This document shows positions 43,007 through 53,682 of a stretch of 64,000 nucleotides of DNA, in pieces. The translations under genes and the position numbers were made by a program. Each line of letters opens with the position of its first letter. Within the stretch, counting starts at the first letter, position 1. The stretch is taken from assembly GCF_000425705.1 (NCBI RefSeq), contig NZ_AUDY01000016.1, positions 78,757 to 142,756 of the forward strand, given 5' to 3'. The DNA comes from Halobacillus kuroshimensis DSM 18393. GTDB taxonomy: Bacteria; Bacillota; Bacilli; Bacillales; Halobacillaceae. The notes under the pieces were generated by a model. That model was given only the letters and a program-made list of their open reading frames with translations. It was not told the DNA's origin and ran no database searches.

Positions 43007-46000
43007 TTATTTGACGGTTTCTACCGGTTTGTTTCTCTCTTCAAAAGCTGTCATTTCTGCGTCAAATTTGTCCAGTCCGCTCTCTTTCAGGCGCTGGATG
43101 CGATCCTGCATGTGCAGGTAATCTCTTGGAATCACTTTGACAAATCTGCTCACGTACTGCGGCCACTCTGCAAGGATCTTCTGACCCAGCGGGCTGTTTG
43201 TATACGATACATGACGGTCGATCATGTCATAAAGCTCCTGGATTTCCTGTGAATCCTGCAATTGCTGCAGGAGCACAAGCTCCTTGTTGCACTTCGTTTC
43301 AAAACGGTGGGCTGTTTCATCAAGAACGTAGGCGACGCCTCCTGACATACCGGCAGCAAAGTTACGGCCGGTACCACCAAGGACGACGACCCTTCCACCC
43401 GTCATATATTCACAGGCGTGGTCCCCGACACCTTCGACGACGACATCCGCCCCGCTGTTCCGCACACAGAAGCGTTCCCCGGCAAGACCGTTGATATAAG
43501 CTTCTCCGGCAGACGCTCCATAGAAGGACACGTTTCCGATAATCGTGTTTTCTTCTGGTCGGAACGAAGACTTGGATGAAGGGTGGACGATGATCTTCCC
43601 TCCGGACAGTCCTTTACCAACATAGTCATTGGAATCTCCGATCAGGCGCAGTGTCATCCCTTTAGGAATGAAAGCTCCGAAACTCTGACCTGCTGAACCT
43701 TTGAATGTCAGGTTGATCGTATCTTCAGGCAGACCTTCTGCGCCGTAACGGCGGGTGATCTCACTGCCTAAAATCGTCCCTGTCACCCGGTGGATGTTCC
43801 GGATCGACCCGGTATATTTCATCGGTTTACCCGTTTCAATTGCGTCTTTACATAATGGAAGCAGTTCTTCCATATCGAGGGTTTTATCCAAACCATGATC
43901 CTGCTTACGCACAGCAAATAAACCATAGTTGTCCGGTACATTCGGCTGGTAAAGAAGCGCAGACAAGTCCACACCCTTCGCTTTCCAATGATCGATTGCT
44001 TCATTTGTTTGAAGCACATCCGTACGTCCGATCATTTCATTGATCGTACGGAAACCGAGTTCTGCCATGATCTCCCTCGCTTCCTGTGCAATGAAGCGCA
44101 TAAAGTTTTCAAGGTGATCGGCTTCGCCCGTGAATTTCTTCCGAAGTTCAGGATCCTGGGTGGCGACACCAACAGGACATGTGTTCAAATGGCAGACACG
44201 CATCATGACACAGCCAAGGACAACAAGAGGGGCTGTGGAAAATCCATACTCCTCCGCTCCAAGAAGAGAAGCGACAACGACATCACGGCCGGTCATCATC
44301 TTACCGTCTGTTTCAACGACAATGCGGTCACGAAGCCGGTCGAGCACAAGCGTCTGGTGGGTTTCAGCCAGACCGATTTCCCACGGAAGACCGGTATGCT
44401 TAATGCTTGTACGCGGCGCAGCCCCAGTACCACCGTCATACCCACTGATCAGAACGAGATCGGCACGGCCTTTTGCTACACCGGCAGCAATGGTTCCGAC
44501 ACCGACAGCCGATACAAGCTTCACGCTGACACGAGCCTTTGGATTGGCATTTTTCAAGTTGTAGATCAGCTCAGCCAGATCCTCGATGGAATAAATATCA
44601 TGGTGCGGAGGCGGTGAAATCAATTCAACGCCTGGGGTGGAGCCGCGGACTTCGGCTACCCACGGGTACACTTTCTTACCAGGCAGGTGTCCGCCTTCCC
44701 CGGGCTTCGCCCCCTGCGCGACCTTGATCTGGATTTCATCGGCATTCACTAAATAGTGACTGTTTACGCCGAAACGGCCGGAAGCTACCTGTTTAATAGC
44801 GCTTCGCTTCAGATCACCATTTTCATCCGGCTCAAAACGGGACGGGTCTTCTCCACCCTCTCCGGAGTTGCTCCGGCCGCCGATCCGGTTCATCGCCACA
44901 GCGAGAGCCTCGTGGGCTTCTTTACTGATGGACCCGAAGGACATGGCGCCTGTTTTGAATCGTCGGGTAATGTCCTCCACGGACTCCACTTCATCCAATG
45001 GAATGGACGGACGCTGTTTAAAGGATAAAAGTCCACGAAGAGACTGCAGGTTATGCTTTTCATCCGTCAGCATCTTCGAGTACTGCTTGAACAAATCATA
45101 ATCATTGGCACGGCAGGCGTGCTGCAGTGTCGCGATCGTCTGCGGATTGTACTGATGATCCTCACCATTTCTGCGGTATTGATAATCATCACCCGCATCA
45201 AGCGTACGGTTTCCGCCACGGCCTTCACTGAAGGCTGTTTCATGACGCATCAATACTTCTTTTTCAATGATGTCCAGACCGATTCCGCCGAGACGGGAAG
45301 CCGTCCGGGTAAAGTATTGATCGATCACATCCATATGAATACCGACCGCTTCAAAAATCTGAGCCCCCCGGTAACTTTGGATAGTTGAAATCCCCATTTT
45401 GGAGAGGACTTTAATAATGCCGTCTGTCGCCGCTTTAATGTACGTCTGTACAGCTTCGTTATGGGATACGTCTTCAATCTGACCATTTTCAAGAAGGTCA
45501 CGCAGAGATTCATAGGCAAGGTAAGGGTTGATCCCTTCTGCCCCGTAGCCTAGAAGTGTTGCAAAATGATGAACTTCACGCGCTTCCCCTGATTCCACAA
45601 GCAGACTGACTTTTGTTCTCGTCCCTTCGCGGATCAGATGGTGGTGGAGACCTGAAACAGCAAGCAGCGTCGGTATCGCAGCGTACTCATCATTCACACC
45701 GCGGTCAGAAAGGATGATCAGTGTCGCTCCGTTTTCCACGGCATGATCGGCTTCTTCAAATAAACGGTCGAGCGAAGCTTTCATTTCATTTTCTTCCGCT
45801 TTAAATAACATCGACAGTGTGACCGGTTTGAATCCTTCCACCGTCTGCTGGCGAAGCTGTTCAAGTTCTGTATTCGTCAGTATCGGTGTTTTCAGACGGA
45901 TCTGACGGCAGCTGTCCGGTTTTGGATCCACCAGGTTCCCCTCAGCACCAATGGTCGTTTCCACCATCGTAATAAGCTTTTCACGAATCGCATCGATCGG

Positions 46001-47587
46001 CGGGTTGGTCACCTGGGCAAACAGCTGTTTGAAATAGCTGTAAAGCAGCTGAGGTTTCTTGGAAAGGACAGCCAGCGGGGAATCATACCCCATCGAACCG
46101 ACTGGATCTTTTTTATCTGTCACCATCGGCATGAGAATCTTATTCAATTCCTCAGTCGTGTATCCGAAAGCGAGCTGCTGATCGATCAAATTGCCGATAG
46201 GGCGGTGTTCTGTGGCTGGCTCAGGCAGGTCTTCCAAATCGAATTTATGATCATCAATCCATTCCTGGTACGGATGCTCACGGGCAATCTGAAGCTTGAT
46301 CTCTTCATCCGGAATGATTTTTCCTTCTTCGAGATCGACAAGCAGCATTTTGCCAGGGTGCAGACGATCTTTGTACAAAATATCATCAGCGAAAATATCA
46401 AGCGCACCAACTTCAGACCCAAGCACGATCATACCGTCCTTCGTTACATAGTAACGGGCAGGGCGCAGACCATTACGGTCCAGACAGGCACCAATCTGCT
46501 TCCCGTTCGTATAGGCAAGGGCTGCCGGACCGTCCCATGGCTCCATCAGCGTGCTGTGATATTCATAAAAACTCTTCTTATCTTCCTGAATCGTCTCATC
46601 ATTGGACCACGGCTCAGGGACCATCATCATAGCGGTGTGCGCCAGAGAACGACCGGATAAGTAAAGGAACTCAAACGCATTATCAAACATGGATGAATCA
46701 CTTCCGTTGGCATCAATGACCGGCAGAAGCTTATCCAGATCTTCTTTGCTGAAGTATTCAGACTCGCAAAGCTCCTGCCTCGCTCTCATCCAGTTCACAT
46801 TTCCGCGGAGGGTATTAAACTCTCCGTTATGGATGGTATAGCGGTTTGGATGTGATCGTTTCCAACTCGGGAAGGTGTTCGTACTGAATCGAGAGTGCAC
46901 TAAAGCGAGGGCGGTCTTAAAGTCAGGGTGGTTCAAATCAATATAGAAGGAGTCCAGCTGTTCCGGAATCAGCATACCTTTATAGACAATCGTATTGGAA
47001 GACAGGCTGCTGATATAAAAGTCATCATACTGGTCCATGGAAGCAATTTCGCTTTCCGCACGTTTGCGGATAATGTATAAACGACGTTCCAGATCCATCT
47101 GTGTCTGGATATTTTCAGAAGGAGCTACAAAAGCCTGACGAATGAATGGTTTCGTCTTTTTCGCATCTTTCCCTACGAAGGAGTCGTTGACGGGTACAGT
47201 ACGCCAGCCAAGGAACTGCTGTCCCTCTTCCTCAACGATACGTTGAAAACGCTGCATGCAGTCGACTCTTAACGCATGGTCTTCCGGGAAGAACACCATA
47301 CCGATCCCGTATTTCCCAGCCTCCGGAAGGTATATATCTTCTTTCTCACATTGTTTTTCAAAGAATTTATGAGGAATCTGGGTTAAAATACCGGCACCAT
47401 CCCCTGTACTGACATCCGCGGACTGACCGCCCCGGTGCTCCAGATTACATAAGATCGTGATGGCATTTTCTACAATACTATGACTCTTTGTCCCATCGAT
47501 GTTGGCAATAACTCCGATACCACAAGCTTCATGCTCATTTTCCGGATGATACAGCCCCTGCGGAACAGGATATCCGTGTTTTTGCAT
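43007..47587 (-). CDS. gltB: Glutamate synthase large (alpha) subunit
   Basis: The 1526-residue protein has a short propeptide and the GATase-2 nucleophile cysteine (C22, [10 protein letters not shown]), the FMN/synthase domain with [16 protein letters not shown] and [13 protein letters not shown], the iron-sulfur cysteines [20 protein letters not shown] and the C-terminal GXGXG beta-helix domain with GLSGGKIIV. The FMN and 3Fe-4S centres sit in this subunit. It is called gltA in B. subtilis. AGGGGGAAAG precedes the ATG. No gltC regulator gene is next to it. Confidence 0.96.
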   Translation of the reverse strand: MQKHGYPVPQGLYHPENEHEACGIGVIANIDGTKSHSIVENAITILCNLEHRGGQSADVSTGDGAGILTQIPHKFFEKQCEKEDIYLPEAGKYGIGMVFFPEDHALRVDCMQRFQRIVEEEGQQFLGWRTVPVNDSFVGKDAKKTKPFIRQAFVAPSENIQTQMDLERRLYIIRKRAESEIASMDQYDDFYISSLSSNTIVYKGMLIPEQLDSFYIDLNHPDFKTALALVHSRFSTNTFPSWKRSHPNRYTIHNGEFNTLRGNVNWMRARQELCESEYFSKEDLDKLLPVIDANGSDSSMFDNAFEFLYLSGRSLAHTAMMMVPEPWSNDETIQEDKKSFYEYHSTLMEPWDGPAALAYTNGKQIGACLDRNGLRPARYYVTKDGMIVLGSEVGALDIFADDILYKDRLHPGKMLLVDLEEGKIIPDEEIKLQIAREHPYQEWIDDHKFDLEDLPEPATEHRPIGNLIDQQLAFGYTTEELNKILMPMVTDKKDPVGSMGYDSPLAVLSKKPQLLYSYFKQLFAQVTNPPIDAIREKLITMVETTIGAEGNLVDPKPDSCRQIRLKTPILTNTELEQLRQQTVEGFKPVTLSMLFKAEENEMKASLDRLFEEADHAVENGATLIILSDRGVNDEYAAIPTLLAVSGLHHHLIREGTRTKVSLLVESGEAREVHHFATLLGYGAEGINPYLAYESLRDLLENGQIEDVSHNEAVQTYIKAATDGIIKVLSKMGISTIQSYRGAQIFEAVGIHMDVIDQYFTRTASRLGGIGLDIIEKEVLMRHETAFSEGRGGNRTLDAGDDYQYRRNGEDHQYNPQTIATLQHACRANDYDLFKQYSKMLTDEKHNLQSLRGLLSFKQRPSIPLDEVESVEDITRRFKTGAMSFGSISKEAHEALAVAMNRIGGRSNSGEGGEDPSRFEPDENGDLKRSAIKQVASGRFGVNSHYLVNADEIQIKVAQGAKPGEGGHLPGKKVYPWVAEVRGSTPGVELISPPPHHDIYSIEDLAELIYNLKNANPKARVSVKLVSAVGVGTIAAGVAKGRADLVLISGYDGGTGAAPRTSIKHTGLPWEIGLAETHQTLVLDRLRDRIVVETDGKMMTGRDVVVASLLGAEEYGFSTAPLVVLGCVMMRVCHLNTCPVGVATQDPELRKKFTGEADHLENFMRFIAQEAREIMAELGFRTINEMIGRTDVLQTNEAIDHWKAKGVDLSALLYQPNVPDNYGLFAVRKQDHGLDKTLDMEELLPLCKDAIETGKPMKYTGSIRNIHRVTGTILGSEITRRYGAEGLPEDTINLTFKGSAGQSFGAFIPKGMTLRLIGDSNDYVGKGLSGGKIIVHPSSKSSFRPEENTIIGNVSFYGASAGEAYINGLAGERFCVRNSGADVVVEGVGDHACEYMTGGRVVVLGGTGRNFAAGMSGGVAYVLDETAHRFETKCNKELVLLQQLQDSQEIQELYDMIDRHVSYTNSPLGQKILAEWPQYVSRFVKVIPRDYLHMQDRIQRLKESGLDKFDAEMTAFEERNKPVETVK

Positions 47588-47960
47588 TATCTTTCCCCCT
47601 AGCGGACTTATTCTTGAAGGTTGCAGGCAATAATAGAAAAATTCTGTCTTTTCAGTTTCTTACTAGTATAGCATGAACATATGGAAGAATCACGCCTTCA
47701 TCAGGCATGACAGCTGAATTTTCATGCAAATACGACAATGACAATCCTTTACAAATCCACTTATAAAAACGATGTAAGCGCAACCAAATATTTTTTGAGA
47801 TTTTTCAAAAGAAAATTTATTTTATTCACTTTTCCATACAAAAACCCTTTATTCACGAGCGTTTGAACGTATATTAAAACCGATGGATGTATTTTCATAC
47901 ATAAAAAGGAATTCCAGCCCTGCATTTAGAAAGTATTGAGAAGACAGGGAGGGACTATGG
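47588..47960. other. Divergent regulatory gap between gltB and the P1 peptidase gene
   Basis: A minus-strand TATACT at 47670-47665 is a likely -10 of gltBD with a poor -35, as expected for an activated promoter. TGTAAGCGCAACCA at 47773-47786 matches the cre consensus only at 12 of 14 positions, with a centre mismatch, so it is weak. The rest is AT-rich with no gene. Confidence 0.45.
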
Positions 47961-49013
47961 ATGGGAACAAAAACAAGAACATACGGAATTACAATTGGAG
48001 AAATGGAGACGGGGAGACGAAATCAAATCACCGATGTACCCGGTGTCAAAGTCGGTCATCAAACACTGACAGATGGAGATACACACACAGGGGTAACGGT
48101 CATCCTTCCGCATGAGGGGAATCTTTTCAAACAAAAGCTGCTGGCCGCCTCCCATGTCATCAATGGCTTCGGGAAAACCACCGGATTAATCCAGGTCGAA
48201 GAAATGGGGACGTTGGAAACCCCTGTCGCCTTAACCAATACGTTTGCAGTCGGCCGTGTTTACGATGCCCTCGTTGATTACAGCTTGGAGCGGAACCCTG
48301 AAATCGGACGGACGACAGGGACGGTCAACCCCCTCGTCGGCGAGTGCAATGATATGCATTTGAATGATATCCGAAACCGCAGCGTAGCGAAGGAGGATGT
48401 ATGGCATGCGCTGCGAAGGGCGGAAAATGATTTTGAAGAAGGAAGTGTGGGAGCGGGGACAGGCATGGTATGTTACTCCATGAAGGGCGGCATCGGGTCA
48501 GCTTCACGTAAAATCGACCTCGCCTACGGATCGTATACCCTCGGTGTTCTGACATTGACCAACTTCGGGACGCTGAGTGACCTGCGGATCGATGGAAGAT
48601 CGGTTGGGAAAGAGCTGAGTGAAGCACATCAAACACAGGAGAAGGACCGCGGTTCGGTGATGGTCATCTGCGCGACGGATCTCCCTGTTACAGAGCGGCA
48701 GTTGAAGCGGATACTCAAACGGGCAGCAGCCGGATTGTCCAGGACCGGGTCTATTATCGGTAATGGCAGTGGTGAAGTTGTCATCGGTTTTACAACGGCT
48801 GGAACCATTCCGCATGACAAACCGGACCACCCCTTGTCTTTAGAAATGCTTCATGAAGAGGATATCGATGCGGCATTCCGAGCTGTACGCGAGTCCTGCG
48901 AAGAGGCTGTATTGGAATCACTGCTTCATGCAGAGCCTGGGAAAGGAAGGAACGGACATTACCGACCGACGCTGCCTGAACTTCTTGAGAAATTCAACTT
49001 CTCCCTCCAATAA
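47961..49013 (+). CDS. P1 (S58) family aminopeptidase, DmpA-like
   Basis: The 350-residue protein has the DmpA/BapA pattern: ITDVPGVKVGHQTL, VNPLVGECNDMHLNDI, GSVGAGTGMVCYSMKGGIG and the self-cleavage site before the nucleophile serine in IIGNGSGEVVIGF. Family members are self-processing Ntn-type hydrolases that remove D- or beta-amino acids or small N-terminal residues. AGGGAGGG lies seven bases before the ATG at 47961. It is a single gene convergent with the BrkB gene. Confidence 0.92.
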   Translation: MGTKTRTYGITIGEMETGRRNQITDVPGVKVGHQTLTDGDTHTGVTVILPHEGNLFKQKLLAASHVINGFGKTTGLIQVEEMGTLETPVALTNTFAVGRVYDALVDYSLERNPEIGRTTGTVNPLVGECNDMHLNDIRNRSVAKEDVWHALRRAENDFEEGSVGAGTGMVCYSMKGGIGSASRKIDLAYGSYTLGVLTLTNFGTLSDLRIDGRSVGKELSEAHQTQEKDRGSVMVICATDLPVTERQLKRILKRAAAGLSRTGSIIGNGSGEVVIGFTTAGTIPHDKPDHPLSLEMLHEEDIDAAFRAVRESCEEAVLESLLHAEPGKGRNGHYRPTLPELLEKFNFSLQ

Positions 49014-49048
49014 AAAAGGAGGTCTCCTCATAGGACGGGAGACCTCCT
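49013..49048 (-). terminator. Terminator between the P1 peptidase and BrkB genes
   Basis: GGAGGTCTCC / GGAGACCTCC pairs around an eight-base loop and has TTTTTT on the minus strand, so it mainly ends the BrkB transcript. Confidence 0.8.
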
Positions 49049-49054
49049 TCACAT

Positions 49055-49879
49055 TTACGCCGCTTTTGATTTTCTGCCTCCGTGGCGTCGGTGATAGACG
49101 ACATTGATTTCCGCACCGACCATTAAGATGATACCGGTCAGGAAAAACCAAAGCATAAGGATGATGACACCACCGAGACTTCCATACGTCGCAGAATAGT
49201 TTCCAAAGTTCGTTACGTAAAACGAGAAAGCCAGGGAAATGACCTGCCAGAGAAGCGCAGTAATCACTGCCCCAGGAAGAATATGCTTGAATGGAATGTT
49301 CTTATTTGGTGCGAAATGATAAAGGGCCATCAATACGAGGCCGATGACAGATATACTGATCACCCAGCGCAGCACCTGCATAAGTATTTCCGTCTGAGCT
49401 GGAAGATTGATGAAGTCAATCAAGACCTGTCCGAACACCGGAAGCGCAAGAGCAACGACAATCGCTACAATCATGCCTGCCGTCAACGCGATCGCCAGCA
49501 GTCTCACTTTGATGAACGACCTCGTTTCTTCCACTTCATAAGCTTCATTAGCCGATTGTATGAATGCATTGATCCCACTGGAAGCGGACCAGAGCGTACC
49601 CAGAATACCAACTGTAAGGAGCCCCCCGTTCGGCTGTTCCACTACCGCAACGATATTTTCACGGAATACATCAACGGTGCCGCTCGGAAGAACGTTGCCC
49701 ATGGCCTGGATTGCCGTCTCAGAATCAATATTCAAATAGGGGAGTATAGATAATAGCAGAATCAGCATCGGAACAATGGATAGTAAGTAATAATAAGCCT
49801 GGGCGGCCCCAAGCAGAGGGACATTATCTTTTTGGAATTCCTTGATGACCGCTTTCGTATAATCAATGATCTTCTTCAA
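49055..49879 (-). CDS. YihY/BrkB-family inner membrane protein
   Basis: The 274-residue protein has six membrane helices (about 25-50, 92-112, 132-158, 175-197, 207-228, 238-262) and the family segments GAAQAYYYLLSIVPMLILLL, LGTLWSASSGINAFIQSAN and YGSLGGVIILMLWFFLTG. The BrkB/YihY family is of uncertain function; it is not an RNase despite old names. The start is a TTG at 49879 with AGGAGG nine bases ahead. It is separate from sigL, which lies 60 bp upstream on the same strand. Confidence 0.88.
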   Translation of the reverse strand: MKKIIDYTKAVIKEFQKDNVPLLGAAQAYYYLLSIVPMLILLLSILPYLNIDSETAIQAMGNVLPSGTVDVFRENIVAVVEQPNGGLLTVGILGTLWSASSGINAFIQSANEAYEVEETRSFIKVRLLAIALTAGMIVAIVVALALPVFGQVLIDFINLPAQTEILMQVLRWVISISVIGLVLMALYHFAPNKNIPFKHILPGAVITALLWQVISLAFSFYVTNFGNYSATYGSLGGVIILMLWFFLTGIILMVGAEINVVYHRRHGGRKSKAA

Positions 49880-49939
49880 CGTTTCTCTCCTCCTTCACTC
49901 CACTTTAATAGTCTATCCCCCATTTAGGAGAATATTAAC

Positions 49940-51241
49940 CTAGGAATGTAGGAGGTGAAGCTTTTTGGATGTGTCCTTCCTGCGTGAGGAGGATGCAATT
50001 TTCATAGTCTCCCTGTATTTGGCTACCGTTCTTCTCGATATGTGCAGACCTTCCTGTTGAAGCAGGAGGCGGCTGATGCTTTGGTCGGAGTATGGTTTCC
50101 TTTTATCTTCCCCCTCGATCATCCCGGCGATCCTTTCTTTCACATAACCCGATGAATATCCTCTTCCGTCCTCACTTTGATACCCTGTGACGAAAAAGCT
50201 CTTCAGGGAATACAGCCCTTTTGGTGTCTGCATGACTTTATTGGCAGCCGCACGACTGATGGTGGATTCATGCACACCGATCTGATCTGCCACGTTCTTA
50301 AGCGTCAGCGGCTGCAGTGAACGGCCTTTGAAAAACTCCCGCTGATGGCGGACGACGACTTCAGCCGTCTGCAGGAGGGTGTTCTTCCTGCTTTCCACGC
50401 TTTGGATCAGCCATCGTGCCCGTTTATAGTCTTCTTCAAAAAAACCGGCGGCTTCTGCATTCGTATCGTACAACTCAAGGAGTTCATGGTCCCACCCCAG
50501 GTATTTCGTCATGGAATAAGGATCGTGAAGCTGATACCCTTCTTCGGTTTCTTCCAATATTAAATCAGGGGGGAGAGATGGAATGGATGGAGATAAAGAA
50601 GCAGCCGGCGGTCTCGGATTCAACTGCTTTAACCGCAAAAGTGCTTCCTCTCCTTCCTCCCGCTGTATGCCTGTAGACTTTTCAATCTCCTCCCAGTTTC
50701 CAAGGGCCAGATCATCCAAGTGATGCCGGATGATCAGCGGCAGTTTTTCATCCTCAGGAAAGCGCCGGACGGCCTGAAAAACCAAATACTCCCTTATGTT
50801 CCGGCAGCCTACACCTTCCGGATCCAGGTTAAACATAGACATGCGTACGTTCCTCGCTGATTCCAACGTCGTATGAAAGGTTTCTGCTGTCTCCTCGTCC
50901 GATGCTTCACAAAAACCGTCATCATCCAGATGCCCTGCAAGAAAAATCAGCATCTCTTTCGTCTCTTCAGACACCTGCAGCAGCCGGATCTGGTCCTCTA
51001 TATTATCCCTCCATGATGCTTGATCAGGAGTCATTTCTTCCATGAAATTCATCGATGCACCTTTCTTGTAGAACATGGATGCAGCGTCGACAGAAAAATG
51101 AAGGAGCGGGTTTTCATCAACCTCCCGCTGCACATACTCCCATAACTCACCTGCTGAATATTGAAGCATTTGAACAGCCTGGCGCATTTCCGTTGTCATA
51201 AATAACCCTGTCGTTTGTTTCTGAACAAGCTCAAGCTTCAT
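49940..51241 (-). CDS. sigL: RNA polymerase sigma-54 factor
   Basis: The 433-residue protein has region I rich in Gln and Leu (LVQKQTTGLFMTTEMRQAVQ), the core-binding region (about 80-250) with DPEGVGCRNIREYLVFQA, the helix-turn-helix (about 320-350, NVADQIGVHESTISRAAANK) and the RpoN box HISRRTVAKYRE near the end. It directs transcription from -12/-24 promoters that need an AAA+ activator. CAAAGAGGTG precedes the ATG. No activator gene is next to it. I see no clear -12/-24 site in this window. Confidence 0.95.
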   Translation of the reverse strand: MKLELVQKQTTGLFMTTEMRQAVQMLQYSAGELWEYVQREVDENPLLHFSVDAASMFYKKGASMNFMEEMTPDQASWRDNIEDQIRLLQVSEETKEMLIFLAGHLDDDGFCEASDEETAETFHTTLESARNVRMSMFNLDPEGVGCRNIREYLVFQAVRRFPEDEKLPLIIRHHLDDLALGNWEEIEKSTGIQREEGEEALLRLKQLNPRPPAASLSPSIPSLPPDLILEETEEGYQLHDPYSMTKYLGWDHELLELYDTNAEAAGFFEEDYKRARWLIQSVESRKNTLLQTAEVVVRHQREFFKGRSLQPLTLKNVADQIGVHESTISRAAANKVMQTPKGLYSLKSFFVTGYQSEDGRGYSSGYVKERIAGMIEGEDKRKPYSDQSISRLLLQQEGLHISRRTVAKYRETMKIASSSRRKDTSKKLHLLHS

Positions 51242-51315
51242 GAGAACACCTCTTTGGTAACGCTTTCATAATAGTGTACTTCCATGATGCTTGAACGGCG
51301 GTCATTTTTCAATAG

Positions 51316-51348
51316 CAAAAGCCTTCTTCCTTTACACGGAAGAAGGCT
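51316..51348 (-). terminator. Terminator of the glycogen operon region
   Basis: AGCCTTCTTCC / GGAAGAAGGCT followed by TTTTGC on the minus strand, eight bases beyond the PH-domain gene. Confidence 0.75.
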
Positions 51349-51355
51349 GCAAAAG

Positions 51356-51730
51356 TCATAACACATGTTCAGCCAGTGTTTGTTGAACGGATTCAATCGG
51401 GCTGTCCTTCTTAAAAAGTTTTCCGATCGGCTCGGATGACCCTGAAATCCAGATCTTCAGCTCAGCATCCATATCGAAGCTTCCAGCTGTTTCTACGCTG
51501 AAATGGGTGATGCTTTTATACGGAATGGAGTGGTACTCCACTTTCTTCCCCGTCATGCCCTGCTTATCCACGAGAAGCAGACGTTTGTTTGTAAAGATGA
51601 ACGAGTCGCGGAGCACCTTATAACCGCTCTCTACCTGCTCTCCACCGGCAAGGATATCTTTCAAATCCTTTTCAAGCTTCGTTACGTCCACTTCGGACGC
51701 GTTTCCCATTAATCCATCTAAGAAACCCAT
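51356..51730 (-). CDS. PH-domain-containing protein (bacterial PH)
   Basis: A 124-residue soluble protein with the bacterial pleckstrin-homology-like pattern GYKVLRDSFIFTNKRLLLVD, then YHSIPYKSITHFSVETAG and LKIWISGSSEPI. Bacterial PH domains form oligomeric rings of unknown role. AGGAGGCGTAACC precedes the ATG. It is the last gene behind the GH13 amylase gene, 12 bp away, so it is probably co-transcribed with the glycogen genes. A link to glycogen is not obvious. Confidence 0.85.
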   Translation of the reverse strand: MGFLDGLMGNASEVDVTKLEKDLKDILAGGEQVESGYKVLRDSFIFTNKRLLLVDKQGMTGKKVEYHSIPYKSITHFSVETAGSFDMDAELKIWISGSSEPIGKLFKKDSPIESVQQTLAEHVL

Positions 51731-51742
51731 TGGTTACGCCTC

Positions 51743-53662
51743 CTATTTCATTAACCGTAGAATCATATTCTCTGACGGATCCAGTTTGATCGTCAGCCAG
51801 TTGTTTTTTGAACTGAATATACTTTTCTTATTCTCCAGCTGCTGCCACTTTCCTTTTTGAATGGGAATATTAATTTCCCGCTTTTCCCGGAGGTTCCGGT
51901 TGAACAAAAAGAGAATCCGCTCGTCCGCCGCTTCATTTCCAAAATGGTCGACATTGTTTTCATTCCATCTCTCAAATCCGATAACATCGTCATCCAGTGC
52001 AAAGGACTTCCAATGCCCTGTACGGAGGACGTCATGCTCTTTCCGCCACTTCCCAATTTCGGTATACCAGTCAAGCAGTTCCTGGTTTTCTCTTCCCCAA
52101 GGATATGGTTTACGATTATCCGGATCCGCTCCCCCTGTCAGCCCGGCTTCATCGCCATAGTACAGGGAAGGTACACCTGGAAAAGCATAGATCCATAGAC
52201 TGAGAGCCTTGATCTGCTTGAAGATGAGCTGCTCTTTCTGCTCATCTGAAAAATCATCAGGCAGAAAGTCTGCCAGCATTGTATAAATTCTTTCGACATC
52301 ATGACTCGAGAGCATGTTCATCACGGCATAAAAGTATTCTTTCGGATAGTGCTCACATAAGGTCATCAAACGCCTGTGCACCGTGTAGGCATCCATGTCC
52401 CCTTTAATAAAGTCGAGCAGGATCCGCCGCATCGGGTAATTCATCACCGAATCCAGGACGCCCCCGAGAAAATAGTCGCGGCGTTTTCCATAGGCAGATT
52501 TGTTGGAGGCATCCTCCCACACTTCCCCCAGCAGCACACTGGATGAATCCTTCTTCTTCAGCTGGGTATAAATCTGCCGGATCAAGTCATCGGTCAACTC
52601 GTCCGCTACATCAAGACGCCAGTGCTTCATCCCTGACTTCTGCCACGTTTTAATGACACTGTCTTCATCATGAATCAGGAAATTCTGGTAATCTTCATTT
52701 TCCTTCCGGAGTGTTGGGAGAGTCCCTACTCCCCACCAGGCATCATATTCGTTGGGATAGTTGTGGAATGTATACCAGCTGAAATACGGGGAATTTTTGG
52801 ATTGATAGGCACCAAGGGAGTCGTACTTCCCTTCCCGGTTGAAATAAATACTATTGCTCCCCGTATGACTGAACACCCCGTCGAGCATAACTTCCATGCC
52901 TCTTTTTTCCGCTTCTTCGATCAACGCCTCGAAGTCTTCCTTTGTCCCGAGCAGTTTATCAATCTTATGATAATCCCCCGTATCATAACGGTGATTGCTT
53001 TCCGCTTCAAAAATTGGATTCAAGTAAAGAACGGTAATGCCCAGTGTCTCGAGGTAATCAAGTTTTTCCGTAATGCCTTTCAGATTGCCGCCGAAAAAGT
53101 CCCAGCGGATGACTTCTCCACGCTCATTGCGGATATAAACAGGATCATTCTCCCAATGGGCATGTACGAGGCTCGTTTCCGGTGCTTTTTTCATATCTAT
53201 GTCGCCGGCAGCATAAAAACGGTCAGGAAATATTTGATACATCGTGGCATTCTTCCACCATTCCGGCGTTTCGTAAACAGGGTCATAAACGGTAATCTGC
53301 CAGGAGGGGGGAATATGATCATAAATTCTGCCTTCCCCGCTCTCATTACTCCGCTCCCGTCCGTAAAAAAGGGTGCGGTCTTCGGAGATGATCTCAAAGA
53401 AATACCAGATCAGCTGCGGACTTTCCGGCATTTTTATAGTCGTTTCATATGTCGTGCACTGGTGTTCCTCGCTGCATACGTCCATTTCCTTCGTCTTTTC
53501 ATGATCCGTACGGTCAAGGATATAGTGAAGGATGACATGGGATACACGATGGCGATTGAGCACATCCAGTTTCAGTGTAACAGCAGAACCTTTCGGCGCA
53601 GCACCGAAAGGCTCTCTATAGGATTCCTCAAAGCTGTTATGATACATTTCCTTTTGTCTCAC
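51743..53662 (-). CDS. GH13 glycosidase, cyclomaltodextrinase/neopullulanase-type
   Basis: The 639-residue enzyme has an N-terminal beta-sandwich (about 10-125, CBM34-like) and a GH13 barrel with the four conserved regions: MLDGVFSHTG, WRLDVADE (nucleophile Asp), LLGEVWEDA (acid Glu) and MLSSHDVER. It probably trims maltodextrins or limit dextrins left by the phosphorylase. No signal peptide is present, so it is cytoplasmic. The GTG start has GGGGG eight bases before it. It follows glgP by 20 bp in the glycogen operon. Exact bond specificity is uncertain. Confidence 0.88.
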   Translation of the reverse strand: MRQKEMYHNSFEESYREPFGAAPKGSAVTLKLDVLNRHRVSHVILHYILDRTDHEKTKEMDVCSEEHQCTTYETTIKMPESPQLIWYFFEIISEDRTLFYGRERSNESGEGRIYDHIPPSWQITVYDPVYETPEWWKNATMYQIFPDRFYAAGDIDMKKAPETSLVHAHWENDPVYIRNERGEVIRWDFFGGNLKGITEKLDYLETLGITVLYLNPIFEAESNHRYDTGDYHKIDKLLGTKEDFEALIEEAEKRGMEVMLDGVFSHTGSNSIYFNREGKYDSLGAYQSKNSPYFSWYTFHNYPNEYDAWWGVGTLPTLRKENEDYQNFLIHDEDSVIKTWQKSGMKHWRLDVADELTDDLIRQIYTQLKKKDSSSVLLGEVWEDASNKSAYGKRRDYFLGGVLDSVMNYPMRRILLDFIKGDMDAYTVHRRLMTLCEHYPKEYFYAVMNMLSSHDVERIYTMLADFLPDDFSDEQKEQLIFKQIKALSLWIYAFPGVPSLYYGDEAGLTGGADPDNRKPYPWGRENQELLDWYTEIGKWRKEHDVLRTGHWKSFALDDDVIGFERWNENNVDHFGNEAADERILFLFNRNLREKREINIPIQKGKWQQLENKKSIFSSKNNWLTIKLDPSENMILRLMK

Positions 53663-53682
53663 AAATCCGTCCCCCTATATAA

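Noticed and set aside
47773..47786. cre-like TGTAAGCGCAACCA upstream of gltB
   Set aside because: Two mismatches, one at the conserved central T, and a distant position; too weak to call.
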